This document shows, piece by piece, positions 1 through 6,829 of a DNA stretch of 64,000 bases. Both the position numbers and the translations under genes were made by a program. Every line of letters starts with the position of its first letter. Within the stretch, counting starts at the first letter, position 1. The DNA comes from Candidatus Poribacteria bacterium (GTDB taxonomy: Bacteria > Poribacteria > WGA-4E > PCPOR2b), in NCBI GenBank assembly GCA_022826645.1, contig JAJDUM010000044.1, positions 1-64,000 on the forward strand. The letters run 5' to 3'. The notes under the pieces are model-generated. The model saw only the letters and a list, made by a program, of their open reading frames with translations, ran no database searches and had not been told where the DNA came from.

Positions 1-130
1 ATGCTTGGGTTGAAGAACGGAATCGAAAAAAAGTCCGTGTCAAATGGCAGTTTACTCTCAACAACGCACGACAGAAATTCAAACGGTTTTATCATTATAC
101 AAAAGCATTATTTATCTGACAGAGTACTAG
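1..130. repeat. Intergenic left edge ending in a family-B MITE end
   Basis: No convincing gene is seen here; the open frames look incidental. The last 25 bases read, on the minus strand, CTAGTACTCTGTCAGATAAA, which matches the ends of the element at 9413-9661 (consensus CTAGTACAYYGTCMRATAA). The stretch is therefore probably one end of a second small non-coding element whose other end lies left of the window or has decayed. Its terminal CTAG is shared with the element that begins at 128. Confidence 0.5.
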
Positions 131-301
131 GGCGTGTTGACATTTTGCTTTTGCTGTCGCGAGAAACGCTCAAATCACTGGAAAAGCTGCCAGAAACCGA
201 GTTTTTTCTTCAAAACTCGGTTTCTTTTCTGGGGTTTTACGTCCGTGAACCGATTTATGTCTCTCTATTATCTAGTTACAATGAAATGTCAACAGAACCT
301 A
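128..301. mobile_element. MITE-like element, family A, copy 1
   Basis: A 174-bp non-coding element with near copies at 9241-9416 and 24891-25066. Its ends are inverted repeats: GGGCGTGTTGACATTT on the left, and GGTTCTGTTGACATTT on the right when read inward. It is flanked by CTAG on both sides, consistent with insertion at CTAG and duplication of TA. The middle holds a strong hairpin, GAAACCGAGTTTT paired with AAAACTCGGTTTC. CTAG/TA targeting is known for IS630/Tc1-mariner elements, so this is inferred to be a non-autonomous derivative. No transposase is present in the window. Confidence 0.75.
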
Positions 302-316
302 GACACTTTTGCCCCC

Positions 317-341
317 GGTAGGTGCGGTTTCCAACCGCACC
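317..341. repeat. Short dispersed palindrome GGTAGGTGCGGTT-N3-AACCGCACC, copy 1
   Basis: A perfect 9-bp inverted repeat (GGTGCGGTT / AACCGCACC) with a 3-base loop, preceded by GGTA. The same unit with a different loop occurs at 5412-5436 and 9588-9612, always between genes. It behaves like a REP or small palindromic element. The remaining intergenic DNA, 342-604, holds no recognisable gene. It contains a motif at about 418-449 that reappears at about 20186-20218. Confidence 0.7.
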
Positions 342-604
342 GCATCGACACTGTTAGAAACAGTGCCTACCCAACGGTAGAACGGTAGGTGTGGTATCCT
401 AAGCGCACTGGTTTGGAGTGTCTCATTAATTCTAAGGTCCACTATAATTTAAGGTGTGTTGACAGCGCGACCCAAGTTTCGCCCCTGCCCAAAATAGGTT
501 CCTCTCAGTAGACTCAAGAATGTTCTTGTTTTTTTTGATAAAGGTATGTTATTTTAGATTCATGTATTAGACTGACATGTTAGTATATATCGGTTAAGTC
601 AGAC

Positions 605-820
605 TTGATGCGTTCTCCTGTGTGTTACTGGCTAGAGAGAATAGATATAGAGGTAGACGAAAGCGAAGGTGGCGGTTGCTTCAACTACGACTTGCGTGGT
701 GAGTGCTACCGTGCCATAGGAAAAGAAGATCTCGCTAATGCCGATGACACCAGTGCAAAAGAATTCCGAAATGAAAGAGCTGAAAGTGAAAGACGTTCTC
801 AGCGATTTTGGGGAGTGTAA
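605..820 (+). pseudogene. TPR-like fragment, probable gene remnant
   Basis: A 71-codon frame whose middle (YDLRGECYRAIGKEDLANAD) resembles one tetratricopeptide unit of the type found in long TPR proteins. There is no ribosome binding site before the first ATG, no partner repeat and no continuation on either side. It lies in repeat-rich DNA just upstream of the 967-4890 cassette. The best reading is a decayed leftover of a TPR gene, though a real small protein cannot be excluded. Confidence 0.35.
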
Positions 821-929
821 ATATCCGATAAAATTCATTATCAGACGTTTTAAGCCATTTTTGGAAAATCTCAAAAACAAGATCCAGTCATAGCAAGGGT
901 TTTGAGAGTCTCAATAAGCAAAAAATATG

Positions 930-944
930 TCCGATAACTTGAAA
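930..944. repeat. Left copy of a 15-bp direct repeat flanking the cassette
   Basis: GTCCGATAACTTGAA lies 22 bases before the first gene of the cassette. GTCCGATAACCTGAA, with one mismatch, lies 40 bases after the last gene at 4930-4944. A second shared octamer, TCAATAAG, precedes both (912-919 and 4901-4908). The placement at both edges suggests an attachment-site-like or recombination footprint, but no integrase is present. Confidence 0.45.
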
Positions 945-966
945 AGGCGTGATCATGAGGTGAAAG

Positions 967-1602
967 ATGAATTCCAAAGATAGGATACTGAATCGAATTA
1001 ATAGCATACTTGATAGACCAGTAAATGAAGGAGAAGCCTATCTCACAGCAATTAACCTATTGGAAAATATTTATGGACCTAACTCGGAGCAACTCCAAGC
1101 AATGAAAACGGTGTATCAGAATATCTACGAGACTAGGCAAGACGAGTTTCGCAGAGACTGGGATGTAAAAGAATTTCTGAAAGGCTCTCTTGATGCGTTA
1201 AAAGCCGAGATTGAAGGAGGTCTCATAGAAAGCATCCAATCTCAGGCTCGGAGCGAAGTTTTGGGAGATTTCCTAACACTCGCTCGTGAATCACACGATG
1301 AAGGACACAAAGAAGTCGCAGCAGTGTTGAGCAGTGCTGCTTTGGAAGATGCGCTGAAACGGTGTGCAAAGGAACGGGGGCTTAATGTTCAAGGCAAAAA
1401 CATGATGACTGTGGTGAATGCGCTAAGATCCAACAATATCATCCTGAAATCACAAGCCAAAACACTAGGAGGATATACAGACTTCCGCAATGACGCACTC
1501 CACGCCGATTGGGATAAAATTGATAGCCCTACCGTCCGCAGCGTTATAGAGTTCACTGATGAATTCCTAGAGGAAAGTAAATATGCGAACTGTCAGGGTT
1601 GA
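967..1602 (+). CDS. HEPN-like protein (first gene of cassette)
   Basis: A 211-residue protein, predicted all-helical. It carries RNDALH at residues 174-179, which fits the Rx4-6H motif (RNxxxH form) of HEPN domains, in a C-terminal half like that of uncharacterised DUF4145-type proteins. Known HEPN proteins with this motif are often RNases in toxin, abortive-infection or CRISPR-linked systems; RNase activity here is inference. The start has GAGG at 957-960 in front of the ATG. The gene overlaps the next one by 20 bases, so the two are probably translated together. The N-terminal 90 residues match nothing I recognise. Confidence 0.7.
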   Translation: MNSKDRILNRINSILDRPVNEGEAYLTAINLLENIYGPNSEQLQAMKTVYQNIYETRQDEFRRDWDVKEFLKGSLDALKAEIEGGLIESIQSQARSEVLGDFLTLARESHDEGHKEVAAVLSSAALEDALKRCAKERGLNVQGKNMMTVVNALRSNNIILKSQAKTLGGYTDFRNDALHADWDKIDSPTVRSVIEFTDEFLEESKYANCQG

Positions 1603-2044
1603 ATGGGAAGGACCGCTCTCTCTTGACGAAGTGAAAGCGTTGGATGACGATGACGACGACTGCGGTTTATACCAAATCTACGGTCGCCACATCATCTTCG
1701 GAGACGATTCTTTGCTCTACGTTGGAATGACAACATGGGCTTTCGAGCGACGATTTTTTAGCGGAGGCGACCCTCACATTGATTGGCTGGAGGAGGAGGA
1801 GGGGGTGTCGGTTTATGTAGGTCGAATTGTGGAGGAAGATTATGAGCATGAGGCGGATTGGAAGCATGTACTCAAGGATGCTGAGGCACTTACAATCTAC
1901 TGGCACTCGCCGCCGTATAATTCGTCCAACATCGAGACATACAACGGTCAGTCGCTCATCATTGAAAATGAGGGTGAACGAGGAGACTTGTGTAAGCGAC
2001 TGTCAACTGATAAATTAAGCACTTATAAACTGATCGGCAATTGA
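1583..2044 (+). CDS. Divergent GIY-YIG nuclease-like protein
   Basis: A 153-residue protein. Residues 28-33 (GLYQIY) and 45-48 (LYVG) fit the two short strands that name the GIY-YIG fold. They are followed by arginines at 56-57 and by a later EALTIYWHSPPYN segment (101-113), which supplies the usual catalytic glutamate and asparagine region. Members of this fold cut DNA. A run of aspartates (21-26) precedes the domain. Its start lies inside the HEPN gene, indicating coupling. The C-terminal 35 residues have no recognised domain. An inactive binding version of the fold is possible. Confidence 0.65.
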   Translation: MRTVRVEWEGPLSLDEVKALDDDDDDCGLYQIYGRHIIFGDDSLLYVGMTTWAFERRFFSGGDPHIDWLEEEEGVSVYVGRIVEEDYEHEADWKHVLKDAEALTIYWHSPPYNSSNIETYNGQSLIIENEGERGDLCKRLSTDKLSTYKLIGN

Positions 2045-2074
2045 TTTTATCCATCTGTTAGAGCGAGGGAGTAT

Positions 2075-2467
2075 ATGGGTTGTGTCTATATCTTGAAGAA
2101 TGAAGCGATGCCGGGTTTAATAAAAATCGGCTATACACGGAAAACGCCTGAAGAACGAGCAGCTGAACTCTATGAGGGTATAACCGGTGTCCCAATGCCC
2201 TTCGAGGTAGCACACGCGTATCCTTGTGAAGAACCAGAGAAACTTGAACGCGAAATCCATAGGAAACTTACATCTCACCGTATTAACCAGTACCGAGAGT
2301 TTTTTAAGTATCCGGCTGACGGTGCGTTCCAAATGCTCCAAGAACTTCACCACATTAGCAGCTCCGCCGGGTGGCGAAAGTGGACATCACATTTTTTGAC
2401 GCGTTTCAGAAGAAAAACCGACGTGAGATCTGATATGGTTGAGGACGAAACACCAACAGCTAAATAG
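2075..2467 (+). CDS. T5orf172/MUG113-type GIY-YIG protein
   Basis: A 130-residue protein beginning with GCVYILKN and continuing with LIKIGYT (residues 15-21), an arginine-containing helix (EERAAELY) and an acidic helix LEREIHRKL (57-65) followed by REFF. This order matches the T5orf172/MUG113 branch of GIY-YIG domains, found in phage proteins and in some defence-associated genes. It is not a close copy of the preceding GIY-YIG gene, so the cassette carries two distinct versions. The C-terminal 40 residues are basic then acidic and unrecognised. The GAGGGAG at about 2065-2071 is a reasonable ribosome binding site. Confidence 0.75.
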   Translation: MGCVYILKNEAMPGLIKIGYTRKTPEERAAELYEGITGVPMPFEVAHAYPCEEPEKLEREIHRKLTSHRINQYREFFKYPADGAFQMLQELHHISSSAGWRKWTSHFLTRFRRKTDVRSDMVEDETPTAK

Positions 2468-2478
2468 GAGAAATATTT

Positions 2479-4014
2479 ATGAACGATAGACATGAAAACG
2501 GAGTGAATTTGAATGTGAACGGCAGCCCTTACCATAGTGCCGACAACGGATTTGCCTGTGCCGCAGCGGGCAGAGGTATCACAGAAGCATTGCAAGAACA
2601 TCTCAATGTTATTGTCCGCGATGAGGAATTAGAAATCGAAAGAAGCGATTCACAGATTCAAAAAGACATAGAAGGCTTGGTTGAGGATAAGGAACGCCTT
2701 GAGCAGCGGAAACTTGATTTGCAAGACAACATCAAGACCTTGACCGAAGAACGCGCTGTGAAAGCGGCAAAGGTTTCCGAATTGACAACAGAATTGGAAG
2801 CGCCCATAAAGGATGATTCGCCTCCGTCAGACCAGCGTGTTGACGAGTTGAAAAGCGCGATTGATGAAAAGACCGCAGCATTAGAGGAAAAGCAGGTCGC
2901 CCGCGTTAAAATCAAAACCAACTTGGAAGCGCCAACGGACGCCGAATTAAAACCGGCTGCTGCTGACAAGGCTCCAGTTTCACGTTTCTCCGCTCTTGAA
3001 AAGGGATTCGCAGGTTTAACCGCCCTTATTCTTGTCGGACTGGTTTGCTACCTCTTTATCTTTTATGCTTCAGTGGGAGATAGAACTTTCACAAAAGGTA
3101 TCGGAACTAATATAGAAAAGCAACATATTATTATTCCGCATGCTTTATCTGAAGCGTGGAAATCCCCCAAAAACTGGTTCGTCCTCATGTTCCCTTTTAT
3201 TTTCCTAACGCTTGCTGCTATCTTCTATTTTTTCGACGAACATTCAGAAAATAAGTATTCCAAGTGGATGCTACTCGGAGCTACCTTTCTTATTGATTTC
3301 ATCATTGCAGTCAAGATCTCAATGCAGATGCACCGGTTTAAGACAGGGGCCGAAAGCTATCCAGTGAACTTTGAAAATGTGGTAGAAATCGTGTCCGTTC
3401 TCCTTTTAGGGTTCGGAGTTTCATTGCTTCTCGGTTATGGCTTGTCTTGGGTTATCAGGGTGTGGAATAGGGGGAAACAACCGCAAGACGAATCTAAACG
3501 ATTAGAAATGGAAAAAAGAAAAGAACAGAACGACCGCTTGGTTCAACTCGCCGCTTTAACTGAAGAGGCGCAGCACTTGCAAAACAGAGTTGATCGTCTG
3601 AAGCAGGAGCGAGAAAAATGCGAAAGGGGTATTGAGGAGGCATCCAAGCAACGGCTAGATGCGCTTATTGAATCTCATAAGCACCCAATTCAGGTGGAAA
3701 TTTCCCGCTTAAACGCCGCAAAAGAACACTTGCAAAACCAGATTAATGAACTTAATGAACAGGTTGAAAGTATTCAGAAGGAAATTAATCGGTGTGAATC
3801 CGAAATCGAAGATCTGTTAAAGGATCAACGCAAAAAAGTCATTGACGTAAAGAAGTTAGAAGCGCAGGCACACGAGTTCGTGACCGGCTGGTGTCGATAT
3901 GTGGCACAGAGTAATACCGTTTTGTCTGCTGATGTCGCATCCCAAGTTAAAGACATTCAGCACTTGGCACATGAAACACTTGAAACATACAAAACATCCC
4001 TCGCAGTAGTTTAA
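2479..4014 (+). CDS. Coiled-coil protein with four central membrane segments
   Basis: A 511-residue protein. A long heptad-like N-terminal region (about 48-105 and 120-148) is followed by four hydrophobic segments at about 177-199, 233-252, 263-280 and 301-326. A second long coiled-coil fills 337-470. There is no signal peptide, so both coiled-coil arms probably face the cytoplasm. I recognise no enzyme motif. The start follows AGGAGA at 2467-2472. It lies 11 bases after the T5orf172-type gene and 12 before the VWA gene. A membrane platform or sensor that gathers the cassette's nuclease-like proteins is a guess from architecture. Confidence 0.7.
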   Translation: MNDRHENGVNLNVNGSPYHSADNGFACAAAGRGITEALQEHLNVIVRDEELEIERSDSQIQKDIEGLVEDKERLEQRKLDLQDNIKTLTEERAVKAAKVSELTTELEAPIKDDSPPSDQRVDELKSAIDEKTAALEEKQVARVKIKTNLEAPTDAELKPAAADKAPVSRFSALEKGFAGLTALILVGLVCYLFIFYASVGDRTFTKGIGTNIEKQHIIIPHALSEAWKSPKNWFVLMFPFIFLTLAAIFYFFDEHSENKYSKWMLLGATFLIDFIIAVKISMQMHRFKTGAESYPVNFENVVEIVSVLLLGFGVSLLLGYGLSWVIRVWNRGKQPQDESKRLEMEKRKEQNDRLVQLAALTEEAQHLQNRVDRLKQEREKCERGIEEASKQRLDALIESHKHPIQVEISRLNAAKEHLQNQINELNEQVESIQKEINRCESEIEDLLKDQRKKVIDVKKLEAQAHEFVTGWCRYVAQSNTVLSADVASQVKDIQHLAHETLETYKTSLAVV

Positions 4015-4026
4015 GGAAGGAGTAAG

Positions 4027-4890
4027 ATGAAGATCTTTGTAGTTGTAGGCATGGTATTTTTGATACTTTTGAGCGCAAACAAGTCCGACGGGCATGAATC
4101 ACCTTCGCTCCATGTGTTAAATGTCATTGTAATCCTTGATACATCAAATCGTGTATCTAGAGATAGACACCCAGATCAGATAGAAAGAGACATTGAGATT
4201 GAGAGAGAGATTGTTACCCGGTTTGAAGCAGTTGTTAAAAAGCATATTGATGACTCGGATGACCTTGCGTATGACGATTCTCTTACTATTGTTGTTCCAG
4301 GTCAGCTGACAGTGCCTCATCCATGGAGGATTGTGCAGAGGCTCAGAATTAAGGATCCCGGAGACTGTAATAATTACAACGGATGCCTTGAGCAGTTGAC
4401 ACAACAGAAAAACGCATTACTTAAAGAAATGTCTCAATTATACGAATTTGTTAATCAGCACCCCCAAACAGGGTCTGACATTTATGAGTGGTTTGAGTTT
4501 GAAGCAAAGGATTACTTTGACGAGGACAAGCGAAACCTTATCATCTGCCTTTCTGATGGCTATCTTAATTTTGACAAAAGCATTGAAGCGAGGCGTGAGG
4601 ATGGCACGCACATGAAAATCAGGGAATTGCGCGATGATCCGAACTGGAAAGAGAGAATTCTCAACGGTGAAGGCTTAAAGCCGATCGGAGAAGATTTTAG
4701 CCCTTACAATGTGAAATTCCTGATGCTCGAAATCGTGCCTCAAAATCAAAAAGACTTTAAGATTATCAAAACATATTGGGATACATGGCTAAATTCAATG
4801 GGAATTGAGGATAGCGACTTCAGGAAAAAGACGGGTCTTCCGATAGAGACGATTAAATCTTTTATTTCTGCCGAGAGCGAACAAGAGTAA
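4027..4890 (+). CDS. Secreted VWA-like protein (last gene of cassette)
   Basis: A 287-residue protein with a hydrophobic N-terminus (residues 3-17) that looks like a signal peptide or anchor. A strand ending in VIVILDTSNRVS (33-44) resembles the metal-binding loop of von Willebrand factor A domains, although the third usual serine is not in its normal place. A later strand, NLIICLSDGYLNF (170-182), fits the second conserved VWA acidic site. VWA domains usually bind partner proteins. AAGGAAGGAG precedes the start at 4013-4022. A periplasmic partner of the preceding membrane protein is plausible but not shown. Confidence 0.65.
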   Translation: MKIFVVVGMVFLILLSANKSDGHESPSLHVLNVIVILDTSNRVSRDRHPDQIERDIEIEREIVTRFEAVVKKHIDDSDDLAYDDSLTIVVPGQLTVPHPWRIVQRLRIKDPGDCNNYNGCLEQLTQQKNALLKEMSQLYEFVNQHPQTGSDIYEWFEFEAKDYFDEDKRNLIICLSDGYLNFDKSIEARREDGTHMKIRELRDDPNWKERILNGEGLKPIGEDFSPYNVKFLMLEIVPQNQKDFKIIKTYWDTWLNSMGIEDSDFRKKTGLPIETIKSFISAESEQE

Positions 4891-5394
4891 TCAAGGCTTA
4901 TCAATAAGAGTGCGGGCTATATCAATAACGTCCGATAACCTGAATTATTGGACATAAAGCATAATATCTTATGGCAGTCAATTCGTCCTATCCTGGTTGG
5001 TTTATCCCTCGAATGCTATGCTGAAATATACGATGAAAGATAAACTGTATGCCTTTGGCGGTTGTTTGTTGTGAGACCCTATTAATAATTCACCTTAGGT
5101 TATGTAAAAAGACGGTGCCAAGCGAGGTGATCCCACCGCTGTAACACCGCTGAAGTATAGTAGCCATCGGGGTTCTCGGCACACCCGCCAATTATGAATA
5201 CCCGTCTACGCCATTGAAAATATTTTTTTACCTGTCAGTGCCCTGCCAAACCTGTGAATCGGACCGGTGTGGGGTGTAAATAGCGATCCCGATTTGCTTT
5301 ATTAATGTTATTGTCAATTTCACAGGGGGTATCCTATTAATCTTTTATGGTGAATTCTAAAAATAAATAAACACTTTCGCCCCTCGGTTTCGAT
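4891..5394. other. Intergenic region after the cassette
   Basis: Apart from the direct-repeat copy at 4930-4944, I see no gene with a credible start, no recognised RNA and no clear terminator. A GC-richer stretch at about 5110-5215 contains short complementary runs and could be a structured remnant, but it matches no RNA family that I know. Confidence 0.4.
4930..4944. repeat. Right copy of the 15-bp direct repeat flanking the cassette
   Basis: GTCCGATAACCTGAA differs from the left copy (930-944) at one base. It lies exactly 4000 bp from the left copy and 40 bases after the VWA gene. It has the same companion octamer TCAATAAG upstream (4901-4908). Confidence 0.45.
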
Positions 5395-5436
5395 CCCGAT
5401 TTATCGGGGCCGGTAGGTGCGGTTTCTAACCGCACC
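5395..5436. repeat. Composite palindromes: CCCGATTTATCGGG plus GGTGCGGTT-N3-AACCGCACC
   Basis: Two short palindromes sit back to back. CCCGATTTATCGGG (5395-5408) belongs to a family also seen at 20150-20176 and 34023-34036. GGTAGGTGCGGTTTCTAACCG and its completion (5412-5436) is copy 2 of the palindrome at 317-341. The block lies 24 bases before a small hypothetical gene. Confidence 0.65.
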
Positions 5437-5459
5437 GGTTTGGACACGCGCATGTCTTC

Positions 5460-5738
5460 ATGATAGATGTAATGGAGGCATATGTTAAGGAGGAACTGCC
5501 TTTTGAAAAGGAGAGTCTTGGCTATCAATTTGTCGAGAAAATGCTTGTGAGCTATGCGGACTTTGTAACAACAGCGGACGACCCATGTGGACTTTATGAC
5601 GATTGGGATTTTGCTGTCCCTGTATTCGATGATGCCGTGACCAAAAGGCTACAGGAAATGTATGAAGAACGGTATGGAGATCGGAAAGTCAATCAGACTG
5701 AGGAGGAGCGGCATTCTGCTAACCCAGCACCCAAGTAA
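5460..5738 (+). CDS. Small hypothetical protein, possibly a gene fragment
   Basis: A 92-residue frame that is acidic and aromatic-rich (DDPCGLYDDWDFAVPVF) with a charged C-terminal tail. I do not recognise it. No good ribosome binding site precedes the first ATG, and the frame begins right after a repeat block, so the 5' end of an older gene may have been lost. A further unassigned open stretch (about 5754-5819) follows it and runs into the end of the convergent gene. Confidence 0.35.
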   Translation: MIDVMEAYVKEELPFEKESLGYQFVEKMLVSYADFVTTADDPCGLYDDWDFAVPVFDDAVTKRLQEMYEERYGDRKVNQTEEERHSANPAPK

Positions 5739-5819
5739 AGGAGAGATTGCATCGAACAAATTAACGGGCTGATGCAGCTGATCGACACAATAGAAGATAA
5801 TTTTGTAAACGATGGGCAC

Positions 5820-6770
5820 TTACTCTACAGTCGCTTTTTTTAAGGTTCCCCAGAGGGTTATTCGCATGTGCGTGTTTGGCGCAACGGCTAGCCCTGCGGG
5901 TACCCATGCAGGGGAAAATTCCTGCCCCGGATCTTGTGTCAACTGTTGAATCTCCCCATCCGCCGCACGAATCAGATGAATGTCCTTGTTGTTCCCCCGA
6001 GTTGATACGTAGGCAATCCGTTGTCCATCCGGCGACTCGGTAGGCTCTTCACAGGCTTGCGGAACGTTCGCCAACTTCCTCACATTTCCACCGTTGACCT
6101 CTATAGCAAATAGGGCAGCCACCCTTACATCAGCGAGCATATCGGTAGAAAAATAGATCTCTTTCCCGTCAGCCGACCAAGTAGGGTTGGTCGCAGATAC
6201 CTGTGTGACAGCGCGCTGCTTTTTGCCATCAGCGTTCATCAGATGGATAGCGCCGATACCATCAAGTGTGGTGCGAAATGCGATCCGCCCACCGTCCGGT
6301 GACCATGCCGGGGTTGAATTGTGTCCGCCCTTGTTTGTAAGCTGTTGGACCTTCCTGCCGTTTGGGTCCATTATGTAGATGTCCGTATCGGCCGCATGTT
6401 CCCTGTGGTGGTTGGAGGCAAATGCAATCCAGCGTCCATCAGGCGACCAGGCCGGATCGATGTCAGTCGCCTGATTGTTTGTTAACCGCCGAAATTCCTT
6501 GTTATTCATATCCATCACGTAAATTTCTGGATTGCCATCCCTGTGTGAAACAAAGGCAAAAGCACTACCATCAGGTGCCCATGTCGGAGAAGTATCATCC
6601 GACGGATGGTTGGTTAAGTTGACCGGATCCTTGCGATTGATATCCATGATATAGATATCAAGGTTTCCCGTCAGATCAGCAGTGAACGAAATCGTCTTAC
6701 CGCTCTCAGCGTTTAGCGTCAACAAGCTGCTTCCTAACAGCAACACCGTCCAAAATAATTTTTTCCTCAT
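5820..6770 (-). CDS. TolB-like beta-propeller protein, exported
   Basis: About 316 residues from the ATG at 6770, which is preceded by GGAAAG. The start used gives a clean signal peptide (MRKKLFWTVLLLGSSLLTLNA). The mature part consists of six to seven repeats of the type PAWSPDGxxIAFxS...DIYIMDxNG...LT, the WD40-like/PD40 repeat of TolB and of the N-domain of dipeptidyl peptidases. No peptidase domain follows. It begins 59 bases after a TonB-dependent receptor on the same strand, suggesting one transcript. A periplasmic binding or scaffold role for the receptor is inferred. Confidence 0.8.
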   Translation of the reverse strand: MRKKLFWTVLLLGSSLLTLNAESGKTISFTADLTGNLDIYIMDINRKDPVNLTNHPSDDTSPTWAPDGSAFAFVSHRDGNPEIYVMDMNNKEFRRLTNNQATDIDPAWSPDGRWIAFASNHHREHAADTDIYIMDPNGRKVQQLTNKGGHNSTPAWSPDGGRIAFRTTLDGIGAIHLMNADGKKQRAVTQVSATNPTWSADGKEIYFSTDMLADVRVAALFAIEVNGGNVRKLANVPQACEEPTESPDGQRIAYVSTRGNNKDIHLIRAADGEIQQLTQDPGQEFSPAWVPAGLAVAPNTHMRITLWGTLKKATVE

Positions 6771-6829
6771 CGAGAAATCTTTCCTATGTTCTGGTACTTT
6801 CCGGCCAATCAAGATATACTGTTACTGGG

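Noticed and set aside
1-388. Two overlapping plus-strand open frames at the left edge
   Set aside because: Both run through the family-A MITE and a palindrome; similar frames appear in the other MITE copies. No protein resemblance or ribosome binding site.
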